Assembly: GCF_004341375.1 (NCBI RefSeq)
Contig: NZ_SLXO01000011.1
Location: forward strand, 43,528 to 104,075
Reading direction: 5' to 3'
Length of the DNA: 60,548 nt
Origin: Rhodothalassium salexigens DSM 2132
GTDB taxonomy: Bacteria; Pseudomonadota; Alphaproteobacteria; Sphingomonadales; Rhodothalassiaceae
The stretch's first letter is position 1. Each line of letters starts with the position of its first letter. Shown here one piece after another: positions 1-8,573 of this stretch. The notes below the pieces were generated by a model that ran no database searches, was not told where the DNA came from, and saw only the letters and a list, made by a program, of their open reading frames with translations. The position numbers and the translations under genes are program-made.

Positions 1-96
1 GCTTCCAGCCAGATGACCAGCGCCGCCCAGGGCCTGGCTCAGACGGCGGAAAACCTGTCCGGTGCTATGCAATCCTTCCTCACAACGCTGAAATGA
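1..96 (+). CDS. C-terminal end of a methyl-accepting chemotaxis protein (5' end outside window)
   Basis: The first 31 codons are open and end at TGA 94-96. The peptide (ASSQMTSAAQGLAQTAENLS, continuing GAMQSFLTTLK) is nearly the same as the end of the complete chemoreceptor that follows ([20 protein letters not shown]...AFVATLR). It is therefore the distal end of the cytoplasmic signalling helix of a second receptor, so two receptor genes lie in tandem and probably arose by duplication. Sensor domain and start are not visible. Confidence 0.85.
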   Translation, partial: ASSQMTSAAQGLAQTAENLSGAMQSFLTTLK

Positions 97-220
97 AAAG
101 TAATAAATAAACTGTTTAAAACAGCAATTCGTGCGAGCAACAATACTGTATAGTATTTAGAATAAGCGATATTAATATTGTATAATGATTTTTATTTATT
201 TTTAATACTTAAATAACCAA

Positions 221-279
221 GACATGAGAGGAGTCCAAATGGCGCGACCCAAATACAGGTAACAAAAACGCGCCATTTG
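221..279 (+). promoter_or_regulatory. Chemoreceptor leader: mini-cistron embedded in a perfect stem-loop
   Basis: The 97-305 gap is strongly AT-rich, unlike its surroundings. Within it an 11-bp perfect inverted repeat pairs 236-246 with 269-279 (CAAATGGCGCG / CGCGCCATTTG, 22-nt loop). The 5' arm contains an ATG at 239 with a strong Shine-Dalgarno (GAGAGGAG, 226-233), opening a seven-codon frame MARPKYR that stops with TAA at 260-262. The next gene starts at 306. The hairpin and frame are seen directly; a role as a leader or attenuator is inference. Confidence 0.5.
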
Positions 280-305
280 TCCCCCTTCGTGATTCAGGTG
301 ATAAA

Positions 306-2102
306 ATGCTTGATTGGTATCGAAGCTTATCGCTCACAGTGAAGATCAGCGTCGTCAGCGGCGTTCTTGTCCTGGCCACTGCCGTGGCGGTGGCCGTGAC
401 GGCTTACCGATTGACGGCCGGATCGGTGGCCGAGCAGGCGCAATCCCGTCAGACGACCAGCCTCAACATCGCGGCGGAAATGTTGGCCGACGCCCAGCCG
501 GAGACGACGATTCGCTACCGCGACGGCGTCGTCGCCGACATCGTGACCGAGACCATCGGGTCGGTGTCCGACCATCGGCTGATCGATCGGATCAGCCGTG
601 CCACGGGCGGTGTGGCGTCATTCTTTGTTTGGCACGAGGCTCGCCAGGTCTTCGTCCGCGAAAGCACGACCCTTCGTCACGCCGACGGCAATCGGATCCT
701 TGACACGGTGCTCGATCCCGATGGCCCGGTGCTGCCGGTGATATCGGCCGGCCGCACCTATCGCGGCGAAGCGGCCGTTCAAGGGCAGGTCTTTTACGGT
801 CTCTACCAACCCATCGAATCGCCCCAAGGCGCGGTGATCGGTCTGCTGTATGTGGGGATCGAGAAGCAGCAGATCGCCGACGTCCTGACCGCCCTGCGCA
901 ATCGGGTGGCTTTGGCCACGCTGGTGTCGGTGCTGGTCGCCGGCGGTCTGATCTGGTGGCTGATGCGCGCCAGCATCGGGCCGGTCCAACCGATCAGCGA
1001 GACCATCGCGCGGCTTAGCGACAATGATCTGGACGTGACGGTGCCGGCGATGGATCGGCACGACGAGATCGGCGTGATGGCCCGTTCGGTGGACGTGTTG
1101 CGCGACAAGATGGCCGAGCGCCAGGCGTTGCAGGCGCGCCAGGCTGAGGCTGAGCGCGAACAGCAGCGTCGCGAGGCAGAGCAGGCCGAACGCGACCGCC
1201 AGGCCGAGCGTCAGCGCCAGGAGGAAGAGCGCGCGCACGAACAACAGATGGAAGAGCAGCGCCGCGCCGACATGGCTCGGATGGCCGACGAGTTCGAGCG
1301 TAATGTGGGCGAGTTGATCAACAATGTGGCGCACATGGCCGAGGAGATGGAGGCCACGTCGCGCGGCGTCAGCGTCAATGTGGAAGAGAGCAACGGTCAG
1401 TTGAAGGTGCTGATGACCGGCGCCGAGGGGGCTAATTCGGCGGCCCAGGCGGTGGCCACCGCCACCGAAGAGATGAGCGCCGCGATCTCGGAGGTGTCCA
1501 GCAACGTCCATGCGAGCAGCGAGGTCGCCCAACAGACCAACGCCACCGCCCAGGACGCCGGGCGCGATCTGGACGAACTGGTCGCCAACATCCGCACCAT
1601 CAACGGCATTGTCGACGGCATCAACGATGTGGCCGACCAGACCAACTTGTTGGCGCTCAACGCGACCATCGAGGCAGCGCGTGCCGGCGATGCCGGCAAG
1701 GGCTTCGCGGTGGTGGCCTCTGAGGTCAAGGCACTGGCCAACCAGACCCAGAGGATGACCGACGACATCTCGGAACAACTGAGCGCCATCCAATCGCGCG
1801 CCGACCAGTCGGTGGGCTCCATGAAGGCGATTCTGGGCCAGGTGGAAAAGCTGGAAGGTGCCGCCACCCACATCGCGTCGAGCATTGAGGAGCAGGTGGC
1901 GGCGGTTCAGGAAATCAGCCAGTCCGCCCAGCGCGCTGCCAGCAGTTCCGACGAAATCACCCAGGGTATCAGCGGGGTCGAGGACGCCGGCGGCAGCATC
2001 GCCGCAGCGACCACGCAGATGAACACCGCCGCCGAAAGCCTGGCGGAAACGGCCGAAAAGCTCTCCGGGGCCATGCAGGCCTTCGTCGCCACCCTGCGAT
2101 AG
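306..2102 (+). CDS. Methyl-accepting chemotaxis protein with periplasmic Cache-type sensor
   Basis: Inner-membrane receptor of 598 aa that should signal through CheW/CheA. The order is: TM helix about residues 12-34; a ~160-residue periplasmic region of the single-Cache type ending in [13 protein letters not shown]2 about 200-220; HAMP 221-270; a Glu/Gln/Arg-rich coiled coil 270-330; and the long signalling hairpin with the highly conserved tip [19 protein letters not shown] near 440-460. There is no C-terminal CheR/CheB-binding pentapeptide. The ATG at 306 has AGGTGA six bases upstream. No che genes are nearby, so it works with a chemotaxis cluster elsewhere. The ligand cannot be read from sequence. 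The preceding gene end is a close paralogue. Confidence 0.93.
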   Translation: MLDWYRSLSLTVKISVVSGVLVLATAVAVAVTAYRLTAGSVAEQAQSRQTTSLNIAAEMLADAQPETTIRYRDGVVADIVTETIGSVSDHRLIDRISRATGGVASFFVWHEARQVFVRESTTLRHADGNRILDTVLDPDGPVLPVISAGRTYRGEAAVQGQVFYGLYQPIESPQGAVIGLLYVGIEKQQIADVLTALRNRVALATLVSVLVAGGLIWWLMRASIGPVQPISETIARLSDNDLDVTVPAMDRHDEIGVMARSVDVLRDKMAERQALQARQAEAEREQQRREAEQAERDRQAERQRQEEERAHEQQMEEQRRADMARMADEFERNVGELINNVAHMAEEMEATSRGVSVNVEESNGQLKVLMTGAEGANSAAQAVATATEEMSAAISEVSSNVHASSEVAQQTNATAQDAGRDLDELVANIRTINGIVDGINDVADQTNLLALNATIEAARAGDAGKGFAVVASEVKALANQTQRMTDDISEQLSAIQSRADQSVGSMKAILGQVEKLEGAATHIASSIEEQVAAVQEISQSAQRAASSSDEITQGISGVEDAGGSIAAATTQMNTAAESLAETAEKLSGAMQAFVATLR

Positions 2103-2293
2103 GGCGTCGAGGCGCGAACCATAGGGCGCGTGCGGTGGATAAAGCCGCCGCGTCCGGCTTGTAAACAAAAATTACCGGTGGGGAAGACGCGATAGCCCGT
2201 AGGACTAGACCGAGGTCTAATATCTCCAAGCAGTCGTGGCGGGCAGGATGTCGGGGTGGGAGCATCGTTTTGTACATGAGAGGGGAAAATCGG

Positions 2294-3778
2294 ATGTGTC
2301 GGCGCCGTTTTAAACGCTGTATGACGATTTTGTTGTCCTGCACCATTTTAACCGGCCTGACTTTGAGTGGCCCGGCAATGGCGCAAAGCTCGGAGTCCGA
2401 GGCCGAGGCGCTCAAGGAGCGTGTGCGCAAGCTGGAGGCGCTGGTGGAGCGTCTGAGCGAGCGTCTGGCCGAAGACGAAAAGAAGATCGAGGAAAAGGAA
2501 GTCGAGATCCTCGAAACCAGCAGCCGTCTCGACGAGGCTGTTCGCAAGGTGGTGGAGGTCGAGCAGGAGGTCGATCAAGTGGCCGGCAAGGTCGAAAGCG
2601 CCAGCGTCGACGTGGAGAGCATGTCGCAGTTCTTCGAACGGGAGCGCAAGCCGGGCTTTTCCATCGGCGACACGCAGGTGACGTTCGGCGGCTATGTCAA
2701 GCTCGACACCACGGTGTCACGCTATTCCGACGGGGCGATCCCCAGTTCCAGTTTCGGGCGCGATTTCTATATCCCGTCGACCGTGCCGGTGGCGGCCGAC
2801 GCCGACAGCGAGACGGTGTTGGACTTCAGCCCGCGCGAGACCCGGTTCCTGTTCAAGACCGAAACCCCGGTGGCCGGGCACACGCTCGGCTCGCATATCG
2901 AGTTGGACTTTCTGATCACCGACAATGACAATGAGGTGATCTCCAACAGCTTCACGCCGCGCATGCGTCAGGCGTTCCTGACCTATCGCGGGTTCCTGTT
3001 CGGCCAGGCCTGGTCGACCTTCTTCAACGTGTCCGCCCTGCCCGAAAACCTGGACTTCGTCGGCCCCACCGAAGGTACGGTGTTCGCCCGTCAGGCGATG
3101 ATCCGCTACACCCACGGGCCGTTCGAGGTGGCGATCGAGAACCCCGAGACCACGGTGACCAGCCCCGGCGGCGCCCGGGTATTGGGCCAGAACGACCACC
3201 TGCCCGACCTGGTCGCCCGCTATACCCTCGATACCGACCTCGGCACCTTCAAGGTGGCGGGCATGTTGCGCCAGCTTCGCCTGGGCGAGGACACCGTGCT
3301 CGGCAATGGCGCCAACCAGTTGGTGCTCGACAAGAGCCAGACCGCATTGGGCATCGGCACGTCGATTTCGGGGCGCATGCCGCTTGGCGAGCGCGACGAT
3401 TTCCGCTTCATGGCCAATGTGGGCCAAGGGCTCGGCCGGTATCTGGGGCTGGCGCTGGTCAACGGCGCGGCGATTGATGCCGCCACTGGCGAGTTGGACC
3501 CGATCTTCATCCATTCGGGTTTCGCCAGCTATCGCCATTTCTGGTCGGACCGCTGGCGGTCGAACCTGACCTTCAGCTATTTCCGCGCCGACAATCCGGT
3601 GGAAAAGACCGGTTTGGGCGTCACCGACCGGTCCTGGTCGGGGCATGTGAACCTGCTCTATTCGCCGGCGTCCAAGCTGACCCTGGGGATGGAATACATC
3701 TACGGCCAGCGCCGGATCGAGGCGGGCGAGACCGGCTCGCTCAGCCGGGTGCAGTTCTCGGCCAAATACGGCTTCTGA
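2294..3778 (+). CDS. DcaP-like outer-membrane porin
   Basis: Predicted trimeric outer-membrane channel, 494 aa from the ATG at 2294. I prefer this start over an upstream TTG at 2270 because AGGGGAA sits just before it. Residues 1-30 form a signal peptide ending in an AMA-Q cleavage site. Residues about 32-95 are a Glu/Leu-rich coiled coil, which DcaP-family porins use for trimerisation. The rest (from FGGYVKLDTTVSRYSDG) is beta-rich with alternating hydrophobic strands, an FLFGQAWSTFFN segment typical of the family, and a terminal aromatic (AKYGF*). DcaP proteins take up small anionic or dicarboxylate-type solutes; the substrate here is unknown. The gene stands alone, converging on the next gene. 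Confidence 0.85.
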   Translation: MCRRRFKRCMTILLSCTILTGLTLSGPAMAQSSESEAEALKERVRKLEALVERLSERLAEDEKKIEEKEVEILETSSRLDEAVRKVVEVEQEVDQVAGKVESASVDVESMSQFFERERKPGFSIGDTQVTFGGYVKLDTTVSRYSDGAIPSSSFGRDFYIPSTVPVAADADSETVLDFSPRETRFLFKTETPVAGHTLGSHIELDFLITDNDNEVISNSFTPRMRQAFLTYRGFLFGQAWSTFFNVSALPENLDFVGPTEGTVFARQAMIRYTHGPFEVAIENPETTVTSPGGARVLGQNDHLPDLVARYTLDTDLGTFKVAGMLRQLRLGEDTVLGNGANQLVLDKSQTALGIGTSISGRMPLGERDDFRFMANVGQGLGRYLGLALVNGAAIDAATGELDPIFIHSGFASYRHFWSDRWRSNLTFSYFRADNPVEKTGLGVTDRSWSGHVNLLYSPASKLTLGMEYIYGQRRIEAGETGSLSRVQFSAKYGF

Positions 3779-3788
3779 TCGGCCGGTC

Positions 3789-3814
3789 GCGGCGGCGGGC
3801 TTGCTCGCCGCCGC
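3789..3814. terminator. GC-rich hairpin between convergent genes
   Basis: Perfect 9-bp inverted repeat (GCGGCGGCG at 3789-3797, CGCCGCCGC at 3806-3814) with an 8-nt loop. It lies between the porin stop (3778) and the convergent hydrolase stop (3851). There is no T tract, so intrinsic termination is only suggested. Confidence 0.35.
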
Positions 3815-3850
3815 CCCGCGCCGTCCCGCGCCGCCCCTCGGGCCTGCCGG

Positions 3851-5014
3851 TCAGCAGCGGATGTGGCTCCAGTCGTCCACCGGCTGGTCCAGATGGCGGT
3901 CGAACAGGTCGGGCATCAAGGTCCAGCCCTTGCAGCTGTTGGAATTCCACAGCGCCACATAGCCCAGATCCTGGTCGGGCATGAAGGCGATCTGGGCGGA
4001 ATAGCCGTCGACGCCCCCGGCATGGTAGATCATCGTCAGGTCGCGATAGTCATAGACCCGCCAGCCCAGCGCATAGTGGGTCTGGGTGACCCGCCCGCGC
4101 AGCCAGCGCGCGCGCCGGGTCTCGTGGCGCGACGCCACGCGCGGCCGGTGCGCTTCCTCCAGCACCGCGTCGGACAGCACCTCAGGGCTCAGGCCCATCT
4201 GCGCCTTGAGCCAGGCCAGCATGTCATCGAGGCTGGCATTGATGCCGCCCGCCGACGGCACCCGGTAATAGGCCGGCTCGGGCGTCACCTCGGCCAGGCC
4301 GCGCCGGGTGCCCACATGGGGGTGGGCCCAGTTGGCGTCGGCCTTGAGCGCGTCGAGCCCGAACGAGGCGTGGCGCATGGCCAGGGGCTCGAACAGCCGC
4401 CGCGTCACTACCGCCTCATAGTCGCCGCCGGTGGCGCGCGCCACCGCCGGTTCGATCAGGCTGAACGCCACATTCTGATAGACGTAGCAATCGCCGACCC
4501 GGCACACCAGCTTCACCCCGCCGAGGCGCTTGAAGATGTTGGTCACCGGCACATCGGCTTCCAACAGATTGTCATAGGCGTGCGGCGGCAGGCCGAGCCG
4601 GTGGCTGAGCACATGTTCGAGCGTCGCCCGGTCGCGTTCGCGCTGGTCGGCAAGGCGGAAATAGGGTGCGTCGCGGGCCACCGGCTGGGTCAGGTCGAGC
4701 TTGCCGGCCTCGACCAACTGGGCCGCCAGGGTGCCGGCGAAGCCCTTGGACAGCGAGGCCAGGCGGAACCGGGTATCCGGGCGCACCGCCGCGTCGCCGC
4801 CGCGCACCCGGGTGCCCCGCGTCTCGGCCAGGATCACCTCGCCGCCGGCGACGATGCCGACCGCCAGGCCGACCATGTCGTCGCGGCGCATCAAGGCATC
4901 GATCCGGGCGCGCAGGGCGGCCAGGTCGTCTTCGTGCAGGGCCAGCGCCGGTCGGGGCGCGAGCGTGAGAACCAGACACAGGCTGACGAGAACGGGTCGG
5001 ATGGCGGCGATCAT
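3851..5014 (-). CDS. Serine hydrolase of the class C beta-lactamase / esterase fold
   Basis: A 387-aa exported serine hydrolase. The chosen ATG (5014) gives a clean signal peptide (MIAAIRPVLVSLCLVLTLAP..ALA); the open frame runs 50 codons further upstream but that part is Arg-rich and unlikely. It carries the three penicillin-recognition motifs: SLSK (residues 87-90, nucleophile Ser and Lys), a Y-Q-N tyrosine motif (CYVYQNVAF), and HAGG in place of KTG (YHAGGVDGY). The HxG form is common in the EstB/AmpC-like esterase and peptidase branch rather than true beta-lactamases, so the substrate could be a D-amino peptide or ester. It is divergent from the MATE gene. Confidence 0.85.
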   Translation of the reverse strand: MIAAIRPVLVSLCLVLTLAPRPALALHEDDLAALRARIDALMRRDDMVGLAVGIVAGGEVILAETRGTRVRGGDAAVRPDTRFRLASLSKGFAGTLAAQLVEAGKLDLTQPVARDAPYFRLADQRERDRATLEHVLSHRLGLPPHAYDNLLEADVPVTNIFKRLGGVKLVCRVGDCYVYQNVAFSLIEPAVARATGGDYEAVVTRRLFEPLAMRHASFGLDALKADANWAHPHVGTRRGLAEVTPEPAYYRVPSAGGINASLDDMLAWLKAQMGLSPEVLSDAVLEEAHRPRVASRHETRRARWLRGRVTQTHYALGWRVYDYRDLTMIYHAGGVDGYSAQIAFMPDQDLGYVALWNSNSCKGWTLMPDLFDRHLDQPVDDWSHIRC

Positions 5015-5163
5015 GGGCCGGACGGTGTCGCGCCGGCGCGCGGCTGTCAAGGCGATTGCCGCCCTGCTTTGGTCGCAATAGGATGCCGCGCCGTGCTGCG
5101 GATTCCGGGTCATGTGGACGCCGCGCCTGGGACCCCTGCGTGATCCTGAGGACCGGACCCACA

Positions 5164-6567
5164 ATGCCTTCGACCCGTTTCAACCGGGTGGCGCACGTGC
5201 GCGCCCTCGTGTCGCTCGCCTGGCCGATCATGCTCGCCCAGGGCGTGCTGATCGCCATCGCCAATGTGGACCTGATCATGGTCGGCCAGGCGTCGACCGC
5301 CGAGCTGGCCTATCTCGGCGTCGGCCGGCAGGTCTATTGGCTGGCGGCGGTCATGGGCTTTGCCTGCATGGCCGGCATTCAGGTGTTCGTGGCCCGCGCC
5401 GACGGCCTTGGCGACCGCCGCGCCGCCCGCGCGGCCTGGGCGCAGGGGCAGCTTTATGCTGCGGTGCTGGGGCTGCTGCTGGGGGCCCTGGCGGCGGTCG
5501 CGGGGCCGCTGGCGCTGGGGGCCATGGGGCTGGAGCCCGCCCTGGTGCGCGAGGGCAGCCACTATATCTGGGTCACCGCCTTGGGCCTGCCGGTGGTGTT
5601 CCTGTCCACCGCCGCGATGCTCACCTATGAAGGCATCAGCCGGCCGCGCCCGGGCATGGCCATCGTGGTGTCGACGATCCCGCTCAACATCGCGCTCAAC
5701 TGGCTGCTGATCGAGGGCCGGTGGGGGCTGCCGGCCATGGGCGCTACGGGTGCCGGCTGGGCGACCAATCTGAGCTATCTGGTGGCGGCGGTGGCACAGA
5801 TCGCCGTGCTGGTGCGCGCGCCGGGCTTGCGCCGCTATGGCTTTCGCCTGCGCGCGCTGGCCCGACGCCGGTGGCGGGGGGTGTGGCGCGACGGCCGGCC
5901 CTTGCGCCGCTTCGGCTTGGCGCCCGGCCTCGCCGCCGGGGTCGAAATGGCCAGCTTCGCGCTGTTGTCGTTCTATGCCGCGCGGCTCGGCGAACGCCCG
6001 GTGGCGGCGTTTCAGGTGCTGCTCGGCCTGCACGCGATCTTGTTCCTGGTCGCCATGGGGCTCGCCGGGGCGGTGTCTGTGCGGGTCGGCAATGCGGTCG
6101 GGCGCCGGGACTGGGCGGCGATCGGCCCGATCACCGGGCTCGGCGCCGGGCTCACCGTCACCGTCATGGGCCTGCTCAGCCTGGGTCTGTGGCTGGCGCC
6201 CGAGACCTTGGCCGGGCTGTTCAACGACGAACCGGCGACCCGGGCGCTCGCCGCCGACATGGTGCGCGCGCTGGCGCCGGCGATCGCCTTCGACGGTCTG
6301 CAGTTCGTGCTGGTGTTCGCGTTGCGCGCCGCCGGCGACCAGAAGATGGCGGCGGTGTTGCAGATCCTGTCCATGTGGCTGGGCATGGCGGTGGGCGGCG
6401 CGGTCGCAACCTTCGCGCTCGGCTGGGGGGCCATGGGGCCGGTGGCGGGGTTCGCCGCCGGCGTGGTGCTGGCGGCGCTGTTGCTCGGCGCGCGCTTTGC
6501 GGTCATGGCCCGGCGCTGGGCGGTCCGCACCGATGGTGATCGCGCGGCCACCCGGGCGCTCGGCTGA
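5164..6567 (+). CDS. MATE family multidrug/toxin exporter (NorM-like)
   Basis: A 467-aa inner-membrane protein with about twelve hydrophobic helices in two similar halves, matching the MATE fold that exports cationic drugs in exchange for Na+ or H+. Family signatures are the N-terminal LAWPIMLAQGVLIAIANVD segment with the conserved Pro and Asn, LPVVFLSTAAMLTYEGISRP in the first half, and the repeated PGLAAGVEMASFALLSFYAA in the second half. The ATG at 5164 follows CTGAGGA; the open frame extends upstream to 5056 but without MATE-like sequence. It is single-gene, facing away from the hydrolase. The substrate cannot be assigned. Confidence 0.9.
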   Translation: MPSTRFNRVAHVRALVSLAWPIMLAQGVLIAIANVDLIMVGQASTAELAYLGVGRQVYWLAAVMGFACMAGIQVFVARADGLGDRRAARAAWAQGQLYAAVLGLLLGALAAVAGPLALGAMGLEPALVREGSHYIWVTALGLPVVFLSTAAMLTYEGISRPRPGMAIVVSTIPLNIALNWLLIEGRWGLPAMGATGAGWATNLSYLVAAVAQIAVLVRAPGLRRYGFRLRALARRRWRGVWRDGRPLRRFGLAPGLAAGVEMASFALLSFYAARLGERPVAAFQVLLGLHAILFLVAMGLAGAVSVRVGNAVGRRDWAAIGPITGLGAGLTVTVMGLLSLGLWLAPETLAGLFNDEPATRALAADMVRALAPAIAFDGLQFVLVFALRAAGDQKMAAVLQILSMWLGMAVGGAVATFALGWGAMGPVAGFAAGVVLAALLLGARFAVMARRWAVRTDGDRAATRALG

Positions 6568-6744
6568 CCGCCTCCGGTCTCTCCCCGGTCTTGCCCCGGG
6601 GGGTCAACGCGAGCGCCGCGACGCCATCCACTCGCTGCCGACCCTTGGGCACCCGCCGGACCGCGATCCGGCCACCGGTGCCGGAGGGATTGCCGCGCCG
6701 CCTTGCGGCGGCTCGCAAGGATAGCGTCGAGCGGGCAATGCCGG

Positions 6745-6786
6745 TCAGCCAGACCAAATCAGCCAGACCAAATCAGCCAGACCAGA
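6745..6786. repeat. Three tandem 14-bp repeats in a 443-bp gene-free stretch
   Basis: TCAGCCAGACCAAA occurs twice exactly and a third time as TCAGCCAGACCAGA, head to tail. The surrounding gap (6568-7010) holds no convincing gene: frames on both strands are Pro/Arg/Ala-rich and lack ribosome-binding sites or family features. I see no other feature in it. Confidence 0.8.
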
Positions 6787-7010
6787 TCGAGCCGGCCGGG
6801 GCCTGCGGGCGCCAAGTGGCGGCGTGAGCGGGCCAACGCGGTCGGCGGCCCGGCGCGGTCGGCGGCCCGACGGCGCCCGACGCCTGATCCAAACCCCGTT
6901 GCCTTTGCCGCTGCGCCCTGTCGCTCCGCTGTCTCGCCGGGTCCACGGGGGCCGTCGGGCCGGCCGCCCCGGGAGAGCGGCGCGGCCCGGCGGCCGGCGG
7001 TTGCGATCGA

Positions 7011-7679
7011 TCAGGCGTCGTCGTCGTGGACGGTGACGTCGCCCGAGCCCGAGACCCGCTGACGAACCATCGGACCGCCATAGACGTCCACATCGCCCGA
7101 GCCCGACACGGTCACCTGGAGGGTGTCGCTGGCATGGACCGAGGCGTCGCCCGAGCCCGAGATGCTCAGCACCACATCCTCGGCGAGCAGGTCCTTGGCG
7201 TCGATGTCGCCCGAGCCCGACATGGACAGCTTGGCGCTGGTGCAGCGCCCGGACAACTCGGCGTCGCCCGAGCCCGACACCGCCAGGGTGAAGGTGTCGG
7301 TGTCGATGCCCTCGGCCTCCACGTCGCCCGAGCCCGATAGCTTGATCTCGTCGAGCGTGGCCACCGAGATCTCGATGTCCAGGTCGTTGTCGCCGCTGAA
7401 CCAGCCGCGCCGGGTCGGTTGACGGATCTTGAGAATGCCGTCTTCCACCTCGGTTTCGACCTTGCCGAGGTCGTCGGCGGTCAGGGTGACGCGCTGGTCG
7501 CCGCCGACGTGGATCTCCAGATCGCCATGGCCTTCCATGTGGACGCCGTGGAAGGCGGGCAGCGGCCGTGTCTCGGTCTGGTCGGCGAGCGCCGGGCCGG
7601 TGGCCAGGACGGCCAGCGCCAAGGCAGTGGCGGCAGTGCGCCCGGTGCGTCCGGTCGCATGGGGGTATGGGGTGGTCAT
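7011..7679 (-). CDS. DUF2807 (head-GIN type) exported beta-helix protein with SGSGD repeats
   Basis: A 222-aa secreted or periplasmic protein. A Thr/Arg-rich n-region and hydrophobic stretch (ALALAVLATGPALA) form a signal peptide of about 32 residues. The core follows the DUF2807 pattern: LPAFHGVHMEGHGDLEIHVG, then six SGSGD turns spaced 18-20 residues (from about residue 113 to the end), expected to form stacked rungs of a right-handed beta-helix. Function is unknown; related domains occur in envelope and adhesin-like proteins. It lies 32 bp downstream of a second DUF2807 gene on the same strand and is probably cotranscribed with it. Confidence 0.85.
   Translation of the reverse strand: MTTPYPHATGRTGRTAATALALAVLATGPALADQTETRPLPAFHGVHMEGHGDLEIHVGGDQRVTLTADDLGKVETEVEDGILKIRQPTRRGWFSGDNDLDIEISVATLDEIKLSGSGDVEAEGIDTDTFTLAVSGSGDAELSGRCTSAKLSMSGSGDIDAKDLLAEDVVLSISGSGDASVHASDTLQVTVSGSGDVDVYGGPMVRQRVSGSGDVTVHDDDA
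7039..7337. repeat. Six copies of TCGCCCGAGCCCGA inside the DUF2807 gene
   Basis: The six SGSGD turns are encoded by near-identical DNA: the 14-mer TCGCCCGAGCCCGA (reverse strand of TCG-GGC-TCG-GGC-GA) starts at 7039 and recurs every 54-60 bp up to 7324-7337. Codon choice is frozen, which suggests recent unit duplication or gene conversion. It is coding, not a CRISPR array. Confidence 0.85.
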
Positions 7680-7711
7680 GTCTCGTCTCCCGTTGTTAGC
7701 GCGCGGTCGGC

Positions 7712-8422
7712 TTAGTCGTGCACGTCGATCGAGCCCAGCAGGCCGTCGCGGGTGTCGACCCGATCGGGCTTACCATAGACGTCGATCTCGCCGACGCCGT
7801 TGATCCGTGCCTTGACCCGCTCGCTGGCATAGACCGATGCGTCGCCCGCGCCATTGAGCGCGATGTCGACGGCCTTGCAGTGCAGATCCTCCAGGTCGAT
7901 ATCGCCGGCGCCGTTGACTTCCACGATCAGGCTGTCGCAGCTGCCCTCGGCCTCCAGATCGGCTGCGCCGTTGATCTCGATGCGCAGGTCGCCGGCGTCG
8001 GGCAAGGCCAGGTCGGCGTCGACCGCGCCGTCGACCACCAGCGCCTCAAGCATCGGCAGGGCCACGCGCACCTCCACGTCAATGTCGTTGCGGTCGCCCC
8101 AGGCGATGCGGTTCCGGTCGTCGTCGATGGTCAATACGCCGTCTTCGACCGTGGTCTCCACCTTGTCCTGATGGTCGTCGCGGGTGGTGACGGTCACCGC
8201 GAAGTCTTCGCCGGCGACCACATTGAGGTCCATGCCGCCTTCGATATGCAGCTGCGTGAAGCCGTCGACGGCGCGCGTCTGGGTCACGGTCTTGTGGCCG
8301 CGGTCATGGTCTTCATGGGCGCTGGCATCGGGGCCGGGTGCTACCCACAGAGCGGCACCGATCAGGCCGGCGGCGGCCAGGACGGGCACGGATACGGCGG
8401 TGGGAAAGGTCGGTCGCATCAT
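7712..8422 (-). CDS. DUF2807 exported protein with NGAGD-type repeats
   Basis: Paralogue of the preceding entry, 236 aa, with a signal peptide ending near residue 35 (PGPDASAHE follows). It keeps the same start of the fold (TRAVDGFTQLHIEGGMDLNV) and rung spacing, but its turns read NGAAD, NGAGD, NGAGD and NGVGE instead of SGSGD; its codons vary. The ATG at 8422 has AGGAGACC just upstream. It is the first gene of the two-gene DUF2807 unit. The two proteins probably form similar beta-helices with different turn chemistry (Asn versus Ser ladders). Molecular function is unknown. Confidence 0.83.
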   Translation of the reverse strand: MMRPTFPTAVSVPVLAAAGLIGAALWVAPGPDASAHEDHDRGHKTVTQTRAVDGFTQLHIEGGMDLNVVAGEDFAVTVTTRDDHQDKVETTVEDGVLTIDDDRNRIAWGDRNDIDVEVRVALPMLEALVVDGAVDADLALPDAGDLRIEINGAADLEAEGSCDSLIVEVNGAGDIDLEDLHCKAVDIALNGAGDASVYASERVKARINGVGEIDVYGKPDRVDTRDGLLGSIDVHD

Positions 8423-8437
8423 GGTCTCCTCGCTGTT

Positions 8438-8458
8438 TATATATCGAGACTATATATC
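8438..8458 (-). promoter_or_regulatory. Probable promoter/operator of the DUF2807 pair
   Basis: TATATATC occurs at 8438-8445 and 8451-8458 with a 5-bp spacer; on the coding strand this reads GATATATA-GTCTC-GATATATA about 16 bp before the start codon. It is an AT island in GC-rich DNA, positioned for a -10 element. The 13-bp period could also suit a repressor. A related sequence lies before the ABC exporter at 40249-40267. Confidence 0.4.
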
Positions 8459-8573
8459 CGGCAGGCGGCCGGCGGCAAGACCAACCGGCGCCGGCGCTTG
8501 GTTTATGACCGCCGATCGGCCGGCGTGTGCATTGACCCTTGCCAAGCGGCCTTATGGGCGCAACCATCGGTTC

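Noticed and set aside
6568-7010. Open frames in the gap after the MATE gene
   Set aside because: Low-complexity Arg/Pro/Ala translations, no ribosome-binding site, no family match by eye.
7039-7337. Regularly spaced 14-bp repeat resembling a CRISPR array
   Set aside because: Intervals are in-frame codons of the DUF2807 rungs, the intervening sequence is not spacer-like, and no cas gene is near.
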